A DNA stretch of 64,000 nucleotides from Idiomarina sp. X4 (GCF_002808045.1 NZ_CP025000.1:1054001-1118000), one strand, 5' to 3'; positions 43,339-53,398 are shown, counted from the stretch's first letter. A program made the numbers and translations. Notes: generated by a model from the sequence alone, not told the origin.

Positions 43339-44874
43339 ATGTCGTTAAAACAGGTCATGAGTGCTCTGGCTGTTTCTTCGGTTTTGTCGCTGCCTGCGTT
43401 GGCAAGTGACTACCTGGACACGTCCACAAGCTTTTCTGATGAAAACAAAAACACCAAAACTCGCGTTATTTTCGTACCAGAAGGTACGACAGTTGAGCTA
43501 CCAGAATGGTCAGGCTCTGATGTAAATGCCGTTAGCCGCGCTGCAGAAATTGAAGAATTTAAAGGCGAAGCGTCACAGTTAACCACAGTGATTGCCCCGG
43601 AAGGCACCAAGGCCAATCACCTGCTTCTGGCGGGCGTCGGTAACCCGGCTGAACTTTCCCGTTTTGAAGCCGAGAAGTTAGGCGCATCTATTGCGGCCGT
43701 TTTAAAGCCTGAATTAGAAAGCGTTGTTTTCGATACACGCCTGATCAGCAACCCAGGCATTGCTGCTGAGCTGAGTGCACACATTGCTCATGGCATCGAC
43801 TTGCGCAACTATCGCTTTGACCGTTATCAGTCCGAGCCAAAAGAGCGTCCACAAACGGCTTACCATTGGTTAGTGAAAAGCCCTGACATGGCAGAGAAAA
43901 AATATCTGGCCTCGCGCGCCATTGCTGAAGGCGTGTTTGTTGCCCGCGATATTACCGCTTTGCCCGGCAGCGACGGCTACCCTGAAGCTATTGTGAAATT
44001 AGCTCAGGAAGCCATGAAAGACTTAAACATTGAGCTGACTATTGTCACGCCTGAGCAAGTTAAAGAAATGGGCATGGGCCTGCTTCACAGCGTTAGTCAG
44101 GGAAGCCAGCACGGTTCTTACCTGCTGGCTGCACACTATAAAGGTAGTAACGCCGACCCAATCGCATTGGTCGGTAAAGGCAATACCTTTGACACCGGTG
44201 GCTATAACTTAAAAACCAGTTCTTCGTCTATTTTGCGCATGCAAACCGACAAAGCTGGCGCTGGAGCCGTTATCGGCGCGGTTATGGCGCTGGCAGCACA
44301 AGAAGCACCGGTCAATGTGGTTGCTGTAGCACCGCTGTCGCACAACCTTATTTCTGGTTCAGCAACGTTACCGGGAGACGTGGTTAAAGCCGGTGACGGT
44401 ACTTTGGTAGAAATTGCCAACACCGACGCCGAAGGCCGTCTGATTCTTGGCGACGGTAACTGGTATGCCAACGACAAATTCAAACCTCGCGCCATTGCCA
44501 ATATTGCGACCTTAACCGGTTCGAAGGTTGGTGCATTGGGTACCGGCTACGCTGCTTTATTTGCGTCCCAGGAGGACTTACGCTCAGCCATTATCGAGGC
44601 TGGCAATATCACTGGTGAGAAAGTCTGGGAGCTGCCATTAGAAGGCTACGACGGTATTATCGACAGCCCGTTGGCTGATATTCGTAACATTGGTTCTCCG
44701 GGTACTCAGGCAGGTGCAGCATTTCTTAAGCACTTTGCCGGCAACACGCCGTGGATCCATATCGATATGGCCGCTGACGCAATGGTCAGCTCAGATACCG
44801 GTATTCATCCGGCAGGACCAACCGGCTTTGGAGTGCGCTTATTAACTGAGTGGGTTCATCAGTTAGAAAACTAA
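43339..44874 (+). CDS. Secreted M17 leucyl aminopeptidase
   Basis: 511 residues with a signal peptide (MSLKQVMSALAVSSVLSLPALA), unusual for this normally cytosolic family. The two-zinc catalytic centre is intact: Lys and Asp in GKGNTFDTGGYNLK, Asp in RMQTDKAGAG, and NTDAEGRLILGDG with the bridging Asp/Glu and the Arg. It removes N-terminal residues from peptides, here presumably in the periplasm. It is the last gene of the Fur-box operon and is followed by a strong terminator. Confidence 0.9.
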   Translation: MSLKQVMSALAVSSVLSLPALASDYLDTSTSFSDENKNTKTRVIFVPEGTTVELPEWSGSDVNAVSRAAEIEEFKGEASQLTTVIAPEGTKANHLLLAGVGNPAELSRFEAEKLGASIAAVLKPELESVVFDTRLISNPGIAAELSAHIAHGIDLRNYRFDRYQSEPKERPQTAYHWLVKSPDMAEKKYLASRAIAEGVFVARDITALPGSDGYPEAIVKLAQEAMKDLNIELTIVTPEQVKEMGMGLLHSVSQGSQHGSYLLAAHYKGSNADPIALVGKGNTFDTGGYNLKTSSSSILRMQTDKAGAGAVIGAVMALAAQEAPVNVVAVAPLSHNLISGSATLPGDVVKAGDGTLVEIANTDAEGRLILGDGNWYANDKFKPRAIANIATLTGSKVGALGTGYAALFASQEDLRSAIIEAGNITGEKVWELPLEGYDGIIDSPLADIRNIGSPGTQAGAAFLKHFAGNTPWIHIDMAADAMVSSDTGIHPAGPTGFGVRLLTEWVHQLEN

Positions 44875-44896
44875 GCAACATTAGATCTCAAATAAA

Positions 44897-44929
44897 AAGG
44901 CACCCCGCAATGGGTGCCTTCCTGTTTTT
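44897..44929. terminator. Bidirectional terminator
   Basis: AAGGCACCC and GGGTGCCTT form a 9-base-pair stem. T-runs follow on both sides, so it ends both the aminopeptidase operon and the converging oxidase operon. Confidence 0.88.
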
Positions 44930-45032
44930 ACAGTAACGCCCAGCGGATAAGGCCGCCGACTAACGTGACAGCCAGCACACCCAAACACCATAGTCCGACA
45001 AACCACAGCCACTTTTTAAGTACCGGTTTCAT
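44928..45032 (-). CDS. DUF2474-family small membrane protein of the bd oxidase operon
   Basis: 34 residues, a single membrane helix (about 8-28) with a basic start MKPVLKKWLWF and an end GLIRWALL. It has the length and pattern of DUF2474 proteins that follow cydB in cyanide-insensitive-type oxidases and are thought to act as a CydX-like subunit. Its ATG overlaps the cydB TGA by one base. Confidence 0.82.
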   Translation of the reverse strand: MKPVLKKWLWFVGLWCLGVLAVTLVGGLIRWALL

Positions 45033-46033
45033 CAGTCGTGATACCCGCTGTTCGGGTCTACCTTACCTCTGAACACCCAATAGGTATAACCCGTGTAGGC
45101 AAAGATAATCGGCAAGAGCACGACAGCGCCAATAAGTAAAAACTTCAGGCTGTTGTCCGGCGCGGCGGCCTGCCACAAGGTAATGCTGCGCGGTACCAGG
45201 TAAGGGAAAATGCTGACCGCAAACCCGGCAAAGGACAGTAAAAACAGACCAAGCCCCCAGAGGTAAGGCCGTCCTTCCTGCCGTTTTTGTAACGATCGCA
45301 GTAAGCCCAGAGTAATAACCACCAACAATATCGGTAACACCCACAAGCCAACCGATGCTGGGTAAGTAAACCAACGCTCAGCAATGTAGCTGTCAACGTA
45401 AGGCAAATAAAGACTGACAAAGGCAATGCAGGCCACCAGTAAAATGGCGCTATACCAGCCCGCGCGATAACTTTGACGCTGCAGGTCACCTTTGGTTTTC
45501 ATGACTAACCAGGTCGCCCCCAGCATCATATAGCCAATAACCACTGCCACACCGCAAAAGAAACTAAATGGGGTAAGCCAATCAAACCAGCCGCCGGAAT
45601 ACGCCCTGTCAGTAACCTCTATGCCCTGTAGCATCGCACCTAACATAATGCCCTGACTCAAAGCCGCTATCAGCGAACCAACAATAAAAGATAAGTCCCA
45701 GATACCTTTTGCCCGTCTGGTTTTAAAGCGATACTCAAAAGCCACACCGCGAAAAATAAGCCCCAGCAGCATCGCAATAACCGGCATATACAGAGCCGGC
45801 ATGAGCACCGAATAAGCCAGCGGAAACACCGCCAGCAAGCCACCACCGCCAAGCACTAGCCAGGTTTCATTACCATCCCAGACTGGCGCCACGGTGTTCA
45901 TCATGACGTCGCGGTCTTCTTCCTTTTTAAACCAGGGGAAAAGCAACGCAATACCCAAGTCAAATCCGTCCAGTGCCACATAAGCAAATACGGCGACCGA
46001 AATTAGTATTGCCCAAATGAGTGCGTAATCCAT
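45032..46033 (-). CDS. cydB: Cytochrome bd-type ubiquinol oxidase subunit II (CioB/CydB)
   Basis: 333 residues with eight to nine membrane helices. The N-terminal WAILISVAVFAYVALDGFDLG and PVWDGNETWLVLGG blocks are the CydB signatures. It is the partner subunit of the terminal oxidase in the inner membrane and overlaps the DUF2474 gene by one base. It lies three bases after cydA. The absence of the accessory transporter genes cydDC nearby is normal for CIO operons. Confidence 0.92.
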   Translation of the reverse strand: MDYALIWAILISVAVFAYVALDGFDLGIALLFPWFKKEEDRDVMMNTVAPVWDGNETWLVLGGGGLLAVFPLAYSVLMPALYMPVIAMLLGLIFRGVAFEYRFKTRRAKGIWDLSFIVGSLIAALSQGIMLGAMLQGIEVTDRAYSGGWFDWLTPFSFFCGVAVVIGYMMLGATWLVMKTKGDLQRQSYRAGWYSAILLVACIAFVSLYLPYVDSYIAERWFTYPASVGLWVLPILLVVITLGLLRSLQKRQEGRPYLWGLGLFLLSFAGFAVSIFPYLVPRSITLWQAAAPDNSLKFLLIGAVVLLPIIFAYTGYTYWVFRGKVDPNSGYHD

Positions 46034-46036
46034 AGC

Positions 46037-47425
46037 TTAGGCCTCCTCATCGTAAATGCGTTCAGCCGCCATTGTCGGCTTATGCTTAGCATAATCAGGA
46101 ATGGTCACTTTCTCAGGATCCCCGGCCATTTTGCGCAGAATATAGAACGTACCGGCACCAAAAACGAGGAAGTAGACCACAATAAAGGCTATCAAACTGC
46201 CTGCAACACCTGCTTTATCAATAGGCGATGCTGCATCGGCAGTGCGTAAAAGCCCCTGAATAACCCAAGGCTGACGCCCAACTTCGGTGACTATCCAACC
46301 AGCAATAACAGCAACAAAACCCATTGGCCCCATAAACACACTGAAGCGCAACAGCAGACTATTATCGTAAAGCTTACCGCGTAACCGTTGCAGACCAGAC
46401 CATAACCCTGCAAGCACCATTAACACACCAATACCAACCATAATTCTGAATGCCCAGAACACGATTGCCACTGGCGGCCAGTCCTCACGCGGAAATTGGT
46501 CAAGGCCAGTGACTTCGGCGTTAATATCGTGCTTAAGAATAATGCTGGCAAGGCCGGGAACTTTTACTGCGTAGTCCACTTTCGCCGTTTCTTCGTTGGG
46601 CAAGCCGAACAGATATAAAGGCGCTTGAGCTTCCGTATGGAAGTGTCCTTCCATTGCTGCAACTTTGGCCGGCTGATGCTCCTGCGTATTCAGTCCATGA
46701 AAATCGCCAACAAGAACCTGCAACGGTGCCACAATAAGCGCCATCCACATGGCCATGGAAAACATTTTACGTGCCGCCGCATTGGTTTTGTCTTTCAGCA
46801 AATGCAGAGCACCGACTGCCCCCACCACAAAAGCGACGGTCAGATAAGCCGCCAGCAGCATATGCGCCAGCCGATACGGAAAAGAAGGGTTAAACACCAC
46901 GTCAAACCAATCGGTAACGATAAACTGACCAACATCGTTCATGGCGTAGCCTGCCGGAGTTTGCATCCAGCTGTTTACCGACAGTATCCAAAACGCTGAA
47001 AGGGCTGTGCCAAATGCCACCATCAAGGTAGCGAAGAAATGCAGCTTTTCGCCGACTTTATTCATGCCAAACAGCATGACGCCTAAGAAGCCCGCCTCAA
47101 GGAAAAAAGCTGTCAGCACTTCGTAGCCCATTAGTGGCCCGATAACCGGCCCTGCCTTGTCTGAGAATACCGACCAGTTCGTACCAAACTGGTAACTCAT
47201 CACAATGCCGGACACCACGCCCATACCAAAAGCAACGGCGAAAATCTTGACCCAGTATCGGAATAATTTCTGGTAAACCGGATTTCTGGTTTTTAGATAT
47301 AGCCCTTCTAGAACGGCTAAATAACTAGCCACCCCAATCGTGAAGGCAGGGAAAATAATGTGAAACGCAACAGTAAAAGCGAACTGAAAGCGCGCCAGAA
47401 ATAGCGCGTCAAAACTCTCAAACAT
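46037..47425 (-). CDS. cydA: Cytochrome bd-type ubiquinol oxidase subunit I (CioA/CydA)
   Basis: 462 residues from the ATG at 47425; a GTG three codons earlier is open. ARFQFAFTVAFHIIFPAFTIG carries the heme b595 histidine, GEKLHFFATLMVAFGTALSAFW and the later GRQPWVIQGLLRT are family blocks, and the quinol loop is short, the form found in cyanide-insensitive oxidases rather than E. coli CydA. It oxidises ubiquinol and reduces oxygen to water. The operon order is cydA-cydB-DUF2474. Confidence 0.92.
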   Translation of the reverse strand: MFESFDALFLARFQFAFTVAFHIIFPAFTIGVASYLAVLEGLYLKTRNPVYQKLFRYWVKIFAVAFGMGVVSGIVMSYQFGTNWSVFSDKAGPVIGPLMGYEVLTAFFLEAGFLGVMLFGMNKVGEKLHFFATLMVAFGTALSAFWILSVNSWMQTPAGYAMNDVGQFIVTDWFDVVFNPSFPYRLAHMLLAAYLTVAFVVGAVGALHLLKDKTNAAARKMFSMAMWMALIVAPLQVLVGDFHGLNTQEHQPAKVAAMEGHFHTEAQAPLYLFGLPNEETAKVDYAVKVPGLASIILKHDINAEVTGLDQFPREDWPPVAIVFWAFRIMVGIGVLMVLAGLWSGLQRLRGKLYDNSLLLRFSVFMGPMGFVAVIAGWIVTEVGRQPWVIQGLLRTADAASPIDKAGVAGSLIAFIVVYFLVFGAGTFYILRKMAGDPEKVTIPDYAKHKPTMAAERIYDEEA

Positions 47426-47549
47426 GGCAAGCACCGGTTGTTTAGGATTGCCTTAAGTATACGCCCTTATTGATAAAGATCAGGTGCGCTTGCAGGACAA
47501 ATACTAATAATTGCCATACTTTTTGTATGGCTAATAGCGTAATAAGCCT

Positions 47550-48641
47550 CTACACCTTAACTCTCGGCACTCTCACGCTAACCCCCGTGAGCAAATGCCA
47601 GGAAATAGTACCAGCACATGCGGCAATTTGACGCACGTCGATATTCGGACCCCAGAGTTCAACATCATCGCCAATTTGTACATCAGCAACATCCGTCACA
47701 TCTATGGTCAGCATATCCATTGACACACGACCAGCTAAACCAACGGTCTGCCCACGAACCATAGCAGGCGTTCCGTTTTCAGCCTGGCGAGGATACCCGT
47801 CCGCATAGCCCATTGCCACGGTTGCTATAAGACTTGGTCGTTGAGCTGTCCACGCACTACCGTAGCCAACCGACTCTCCTCTCTCTAGCTCATGCAACGC
47901 AATGACGGGAGCAACTAAGCGCATGGCTGGCTTTAAACACGCCTGCACTTCTGTGACCGTTGACGGATTAACCCCGTACAACAACAATCCGGCCCTGACC
48001 CAGTCATTCTCTTGCAGCACCCACTGGGTTTCCGGATTCAATAAGCCAGCTGAATTATGAAAACTGCGAGCTTGGTAGCCTTTGGTGCTTTCTGACAGCT
48101 GGCAGAACAGTCGCTTCTGCTCGGCGTTCAGCTCATGGTCTGCATCCGCATTCGCTAAATGCGACATAAGAGTGACGCCCGTGACATTCTCGCTTGCGTT
48201 TAGCCGTACCATGGCCTGCTGAGTCTGCTCTTCAGACCAACCCAACCGGTGCATGCCGGTATCGACTTTTAGCCATACCCACAGCGGTTTGTTTAACGTA
48301 CTCTGTTCAATAGCTTTTAGCTGCTGCTCACAGTGAACTACCGGGCTTAGGTTATGCTCTGCGCACACGGAAAGTTCGGACTCTGAAAAGCAGCCCTCTA
48401 AAATGACTAAGGGCCCGGTGTAACCTGCCTCTCGAACCGCTAAGGCTTCTTCCATAAAACCCGCCGCCATACCATCCACATGAGGCGTCAACGCCTGAGC
48501 AGCAGGCGCAACACCATGTCCATACCCATCCGCTTTTACTACGCCCAATAGCTTTCCGTCATTCATTGTCTTACGTACCCACTGAGCGTTATGCGCAATT
48601 GCTGCAGTCGATATTTCGGCGCGAGTTTGGCGGTAGTGCAT
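47550..48641 (-). CDS. alr: Alanine racemase
   Basis: 363 residues. The PLP lysine is in VVKADGYGHG near residue 35, the second catalytic residue is Tyr in SVGYGSAWTA near 260, and SMDMLTIDVTD is the phosphate-binding region. It supplies D-alanine for peptidoglycan. It is monocistronic with a short gap from the oxidase operon and a divergent peptidase upstream. Confidence 0.95.
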   Translation of the reverse strand: MHYRQTRAEISTAAIAHNAQWVRKTMNDGKLLGVVKADGYGHGVAPAAQALTPHVDGMAAGFMEEALAVREAGYTGPLVILEGCFSESELSVCAEHNLSPVVHCEQQLKAIEQSTLNKPLWVWLKVDTGMHRLGWSEEQTQQAMVRLNASENVTGVTLMSHLANADADHELNAEQKRLFCQLSESTKGYQARSFHNSAGLLNPETQWVLQENDWVRAGLLLYGVNPSTVTEVQACLKPAMRLVAPVIALHELERGESVGYGSAWTAQRPSLIATVAMGYADGYPRQAENGTPAMVRGQTVGLAGRVSMDMLTIDVTDVADVQIGDDVELWGPNIDVRQIAACAGTISWHLLTGVSVRVPRVKV

Positions 48642-48770
48642 GGGATTTCCTTTTTCCTGTTTTTGAGGCAGAGCGTCAGTTTACCGTATTTTCTGCGAAC
48701 TTGAACGGAACTCTTTGCATCGCTTCGTCAGCTTGAGTAACGTAAAGCCATAACCGAAAGGAGAACAACA

Positions 48771-50822
48771 ATGTGGTTAAAGCAATCCGTTATCGCAGGT
48801 AGCATAGCGCTACTTTTCACTTCCGTGCCAGCTTTGGCTCAAGACGCCGCCAAGACAACATTCCAGGCGGAAGATATTTTCCAGCTTGAATACGCCAATC
48901 AAGTCAGTATTTCGCCAGACGGCAAATACATTGCCTACATACGCAACAGTTTCGACGATATGGAAGACAATACGCGTCGCTCATTATGGCTGATTGATAC
49001 TGAAACCGGTCAACATTTACCGATTTTTGACGATCAATTCAGCTACGGCAGTCTGGCCTGGTCGAATGATGGTACTCGTATTGCCTTTGCGTCTAACCGC
49101 TCTGATAAAAACCAAATTCATGTTCATTGGATTAAAGAGCAGCGTACCGCAAAAGTCACGCACGTGAGCAATAGCCCCGGTAGTATCAGCTGGTCAAACG
49201 ACGACTCTCAATTAGCCTTCACCATGTCGGTGAATGCAGAGCCTACGCCATTCGCTAAAAGCGTGAAAAAGCCGAAAAAACCCAAGGGCGCTAAATGGTC
49301 TGAATCGCCGATTATTGTGGAAGAAGCTTATTATCAGCGCGATGGTCGCGGCGTTCTGGAGCCGGCACATACCCAACTCTTCGTGGTTCCCGCTGAGGGT
49401 GGCACCGCTCGCCAACTAACCGACGGCCCCTACCGACATGGCGGACCACTGGCCTGGACAGAAGACGATGGTCAAATCGTGTTTTCCGGCAACCGCTCGG
49501 AGGATTGGGCGTATCAGGTGAATGAAAGCGACCTTTACAGCGTCAGCCTGAGCTCAAAAGAAGTAACACAAGTTACGAACAAGCCTGGCCGCGAGTCATC
49601 ACCACAATTTTCTCCTGACGGCGAGCGTCTGGCTTACTTACACAGCTCGAACGAGCCGGTGCCTTACCATAAATCACAACTATGGATCATGGACTGGAGC
49701 GAACACTCAGAGACTGAACTCCAGGCTGACTTCGATCGTTCTTTCAGCTCGCCACAGTGGACAGGCAATGAATCACTGGCGGTTTCATACGCCGACCAGG
49801 GCAAAACCGTGGTTGCTGATGTCACCTTGAGCAACGAGCTGACGAATCGGGTGGATGATGTGTCCGGTGTTTACGTCAGCCGCCCTTACACCATGGGCTC
49901 GTTTACAGCGTCAAAAACCGGCGCTATTGCCTACACCAAAGGCTCCGAATACCGCCCGGCTGATGTCGGCTATCAGCCACAAGATGGTGAAGCGGTCCAG
50001 TTCACTCAGCTAAATGAAGACCTGCTTGGCCACCGTGAACTGGGCAAAGTTCACGAAATTCGCTATGAGTCACGCTATGACGGTCAGGAGATTCATGGCT
50101 GGTATATTACTCCGCCGAATTACGATGAGAACAAAGAGTATCCTCTGCTGTTAGAAATTCATGGCGGTCCTCACCTGTCTTACGGCCCGCATTTTGCGGC
50201 TGAACACCAGCGCTATGCAGCTGAAGGTTATGTGGTGCTTTATGTAAACCATCGCGGCAGTACTTCATACGGTAAAGACTTCGCCATGCTGCTGGACGGC
50301 AACTACTCGTCCCCTTATGACTTTGCCGACCACATGAGCGGCATTGATTTACTCATTGATAAAGGCATTGCCGACTCAGACAACCTCTTTATTGCCGGCG
50401 GTTCTGCAGGTGGCATTGCAACTGCTTACGCAGTAGGTCTCACCAATCGTTTTAACGCTGCAGCAGCCACGAATCCAGTCATTAACTGGGTGAGTAAAGT
50501 ACTGACAGCTGACAGCTCAATTGGCCAAATCACCAACCAGTTCCCTGGTATGCCATGGGAAGAGCTAGAGCACTACTGGCAGCGTTCGCCGCTGTCTATG
50601 GTCGGTGATGTTGAAACGCCCGTGTTACTATTTACAGGTGAGAAAGATCGTCGTACGCCAATATCTGAAACCGAGCAGTTTTATCAGGCGTTGAAGTTGC
50701 AAAAAGTAGATACGGCTATGGTTCGTGTTCCAGATGCGTTTCATGGGGTGACGGCTCGTCCTTCCAACATGATTGCTAAAATTGAGCATGCACTGGCTTG
50801 GTTTGAGCAATATAAGAAATGA
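48771..50822 (+). CDS. S9-family peptidase (acylaminoacyl-peptidase-like), secreted
   Basis: 683 residues with a signal peptide (residues 1-23, ending ALAQ). A propeller domain (about 30-420) with YIRNS and SWSNDDSQLAF repeats precedes the alpha/beta hydrolase. The triad is Ser in AGGSAGGIAT, Asp in TGEKDRRTP and His in PDAFHGVTA. It is a periplasmic dipeptidyl or acylaminoacyl peptidase. AAAGGAG lies before the ATG. It overlaps pheA by 4 bases (ATGA), an unusual pairing of a peptidase with phenylalanine synthesis. Confidence 0.92.
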   Translation: MWLKQSVIAGSIALLFTSVPALAQDAAKTTFQAEDIFQLEYANQVSISPDGKYIAYIRNSFDDMEDNTRRSLWLIDTETGQHLPIFDDQFSYGSLAWSNDGTRIAFASNRSDKNQIHVHWIKEQRTAKVTHVSNSPGSISWSNDDSQLAFTMSVNAEPTPFAKSVKKPKKPKGAKWSESPIIVEEAYYQRDGRGVLEPAHTQLFVVPAEGGTARQLTDGPYRHGGPLAWTEDDGQIVFSGNRSEDWAYQVNESDLYSVSLSSKEVTQVTNKPGRESSPQFSPDGERLAYLHSSNEPVPYHKSQLWIMDWSEHSETELQADFDRSFSSPQWTGNESLAVSYADQGKTVVADVTLSNELTNRVDDVSGVYVSRPYTMGSFTASKTGAIAYTKGSEYRPADVGYQPQDGEAVQFTQLNEDLLGHRELGKVHEIRYESRYDGQEIHGWYITPPNYDENKEYPLLLEIHGGPHLSYGPHFAAEHQRYAAEGYVVLYVNHRGSTSYGKDFAMLLDGNYSSPYDFADHMSGIDLLIDKGIADSDNLFIAGGSAGGIATAYAVGLTNRFNAAAATNPVINWVSKVLTADSSIGQITNQFPGMPWEELEHYWQRSPLSMVGDVETPVLLFTGEKDRRTPISETEQFYQALKLQKVDTAMVRVPDAFHGVTARPSNMIAKIEHALAWFEQYKK

Positions 50823-51640
50823 AGCTCGCCACGTTAGGCCCTGCCGGCACCTTTTCCGAGGTTGCCGCGGGGCTTTATCAGCCTGAAAAAGACCATGACA
50901 TTCATTTACAGGATAACCTGGTCAGCTGCCTGGAATCGGTAGGTAAGGAATGCGACGCGGCTATTGTTCCCATCGAGAATTTAACCGAAGGATTCGTCTC
51001 TCCGGTCGTTGACTATTTAGTGCAGAAACCATTACGCATTCAGGCGGAAATCCGTATTCCTGTTGGCTTTCAATGTCTCAGTAACAACGCTCACCCCACA
51101 AAAGTGTGGGCACAGTTTGTCGCAGCCGGGCAATGTAATTCTTACTTACACAAGCTTGGGCTGCCCGTTATTCATACCGCAAGTAACGCCGCGTCGCTTC
51201 AAGCTCTACTGACGGCTGAAGAGGCGTCTGCAGCCATCGTTCCCCAACACATTAGTTGCCCGGAGACGTTTCAGGTATTGAATAACAATATCGCTGACAA
51301 CCCACGCAACGAAACACGCTTCGTGGTATTATCCGCAACATCTGAAGAGCCTGAGTTCATTAAGAACAAGCGTTGGAAAAGCAGTTTGCTGCTCATTGAT
51401 GGCAACGACCACCCGGGTTTGTTGGTTGACAGTTTGCAGGTGTTTGCAAAACAGCAAATCAACTTAACCTCTATAGTGTCGCGGCCGGCGGGTAGTCAGT
51501 TTGGTGACTATCATTTCTTTATCGACTTTGATGGCCACCGCAGCGAACCAGGTGTCGCTTCGGCTCTTGAAGAATTGGCCGCTATGAATAACATTCACTG
51601 GCTGGGTTCTTACCCTGCCGCAGAAATAGGAAAGCAGTAA
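50819..51640 (+). CDS. pheA: Prephenate dehydratase, monofunctional
   Basis: 273 residues, lacking the chorismate mutase domain of the E. coli PheA. The dehydratase half has LGPAGTFSE at the start and the ETRFVVL motif with the catalytic Thr; the ACT domain (about 190-270) shows GLLVDSLQVFAKQQINLTSI and SRPAG, the phenylalanine-binding region. It converts prephenate to phenylpyruvate and should be feedback-inhibited by Phe. It overlaps both neighbours (peptidase and esterase) and is in one transcript with them. Confidence 0.92.
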   Translation: MKLATLGPAGTFSEVAAGLYQPEKDHDIHLQDNLVSCLESVGKECDAAIVPIENLTEGFVSPVVDYLVQKPLRIQAEIRIPVGFQCLSNNAHPTKVWAQFVAAGQCNSYLHKLGLPVIHTASNAASLQALLTAEEASAAIVPQHISCPETFQVLNNNIADNPRNETRFVVLSATSEEPEFIKNKRWKSSLLLIDGNDHPGLLVDSLQVFAKQQINLTSIVSRPAGSQFGDYHFFIDFDGHRSEPGVASALEELAAMNNIHWLGSYPAAEIGKQ

Positions 51641-52290
51641 TGTCTCTGGAAGTCATAAAACACGAGCCGGCAGGCAAAGCCGATGCCGCTATCATTTGGT
51701 TACATGGCCTGGGAGCCTCGGGCAATGACTTTGTGCCTATGACCGAACACCTGAAATTTGCCAACGCGCAGGTTCGCTTTTTGTTTCCTCACGCACCACA
51801 AATGCCGGTTACCATAAACCAGGGTATGGTCATGCCTGCCTGGTACGACATTACCGACATGAGCATCGATCGCCAGATAGACAGCGAACAATTGCGCGAG
51901 TCAGCGTCCAAAGTACACACCATGATCGACGAGCAAGTTGCTCAGGGCATCGACAGCAAACGCATTATTATTGCCGGGTTCTCACAAGGCGGCGCCGTGG
52001 GTTATGAAGCTGCTTTGACCTACCCAAAACCGTTGGCGGGGTTAATGGCGCACTCTACCTACTTTGCCACAGCCGACGATATTCAGATCAGTGAAGCCAA
52101 TGCACAACTGCCCATTTTGGTGCAACACGGGACTCAAGACCCTGTGGTTCCGGAAGTTCTTGGTCAGAAAGCCTGTGCAACGTTGAAAGACAAAGGGTTT
52201 TCAGTGACGTATCAAACTTACCCAATGCCACACTCGCTTTGCTTAGAGCAGGTTCAGGATATGCAGAAATGGCTGGATGAGCGGTTTTAA
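51640..52290 (+). CDS. Carboxylesterase/phospholipase of the alpha/beta-hydrolase family
   Basis: 216 residues with IIWLHGLGASGNDF (oxyanion hole), GFSQGGAVG (Ser nucleophile), QHGTQDPVVP (Asp) and PMPHSLC (His), as in bacterial carboxylesterase II/YpfH-type enzymes. No signal peptide. It starts at the last base of the pheA stop, so it is the third gene of the peptidase-pheA transcript. Substrates are probably short acyl esters. Confidence 0.9.
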   Translation: MSLEVIKHEPAGKADAAIIWLHGLGASGNDFVPMTEHLKFANAQVRFLFPHAPQMPVTINQGMVMPAWYDITDMSIDRQIDSEQLRESASKVHTMIDEQVAQGIDSKRIIIAGFSQGGAVGYEAALTYPKPLAGLMAHSTYFATADDIQISEANAQLPILVQHGTQDPVVPEVLGQKACATLKDKGFSVTYQTYPMPHSLCLEQVQDMQKWLDERF

Positions 52291-52309
52291 CCGCTCATCG
52301 CGACGGGCG

Positions 52310-53398
52310 CTAACTCGCTAACAGTTGCAGTTTATCCGCCCACGTAGACGCTAAATTCTCACCACGCTCAAACGAGTCGATCATTATATTCACGTGACCC
52401 ACTTTACGACCGGGCCGCGCATCCTTGCCATACCAGTGGCATTCAGCAGCAGCGGCTTCCCATAACGCTTCAGGAATACCGGCCACGCCAATCACATTCA
52501 GCATTAACGTTGGTGCAATAAGCAATTCTGGTAGTGGTAAACCGGTAATAGCGCGAATATGCAGGTTGAACTGGTCACAATTGGCGCCACTCATAGTCCA
52601 GTGCCCAGAGTTGTGAACCCGCGGAGCCACTTCGTTCACCAGTAAATATTGGTTATCGCCTTCACCAACGACAAAGAACTCAATAGCTAATACACCCACG
52701 TAATCCAGCGCGTCGGTCAGCTTCTTATGATGCTCTTTAGCCAACGCTTCAAGCTCTTTAGAAAAGTGCTCTGCGCCCGCCAAACTATAGGACAGTATAC
52801 CTTTCGTATGGACATTCAAAGTCAACGGAAAACAACGTTGTTCACCTTTGTGTGATCGGGCGCCAACAACCGAAACTTCGTCGGTAAAGTTAATCATGTC
52901 TTCAACAATACCCGGGCGCTGTCCTGCCTCTTCAGCGACAGCAGCAATGTCCTCGCCCGGCTTCCAGCGCCACTGACCCTTGCCGTCGTAGCCGCCTTTC
53001 GCCGACTTAATGACAACCGCATGGTCACAGCTTTCTAAAATAGCCGTCAGCTCAGCCACATTCTCATAGGCCTTCCAGGCCGAAGTCGGAATATCCAGCT
53101 CATCACAAAGCGCTTTTTGCGTGCGGCGATCAACCAATTCGTTAAAGCGCTCGGCTTTCAATAAAAATTTATCGGCCGTTTTGGCAACCAGTTCTTCGCC
53201 TAAGTGCTCGTGCTCCCAGGTGGTCACGTCGGCCCACTCATTGGCCTCGGCTAACGTCATTGCAAGCGGTTGCTGGCTACCTAGAGCCATCACCTTATCC
53301 AGACGGTCACTGTATAAAACGCATTCATGTCCCTGCTGAATAACCGCTTTACCCAGCATTTGACCTAACTGCCCGTTGCCAAGGATCAAGATTTTCAT
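52310..53398 (-). CDS. purK: N5-carboxyaminoimidazole ribonucleotide synthase
   Basis: 362 residues of the ATP-grasp fold. [12 protein letters not shown] opens the protein, GGYDGKGQW is the ATP-binding loop and [16 protein letters not shown] is the metal-binding end. It makes N5-CAIR from AIR in purine synthesis. Its start overlaps the purE stop by ATGA. Confidence 0.96.
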   Translation of the reverse strand: MKILILGNGQLGQMLGKAVIQQGHECVLYSDRLDKVMALGSQQPLAMTLAEANEWADVTTWEHEHLGEELVAKTADKFLLKAERFNELVDRRTQKALCDELDIPTSAWKAYENVAELTAILESCDHAVVIKSAKGGYDGKGQWRWKPGEDIAAVAEEAGQRPGIVEDMINFTDEVSVVGARSHKGEQRCFPLTLNVHTKGILSYSLAGAEHFSKELEALAKEHHKKLTDALDYVGVLAIEFFVVGEGDNQYLLVNEVAPRVHNSGHWTMSGANCDQFNLHIRAITGLPLPELLIAPTLMLNVIGVAGIPEALWEAAAAECHWYGKDARPGRKVGHVNIMIDSFERGENLASTWADKLQLLAS

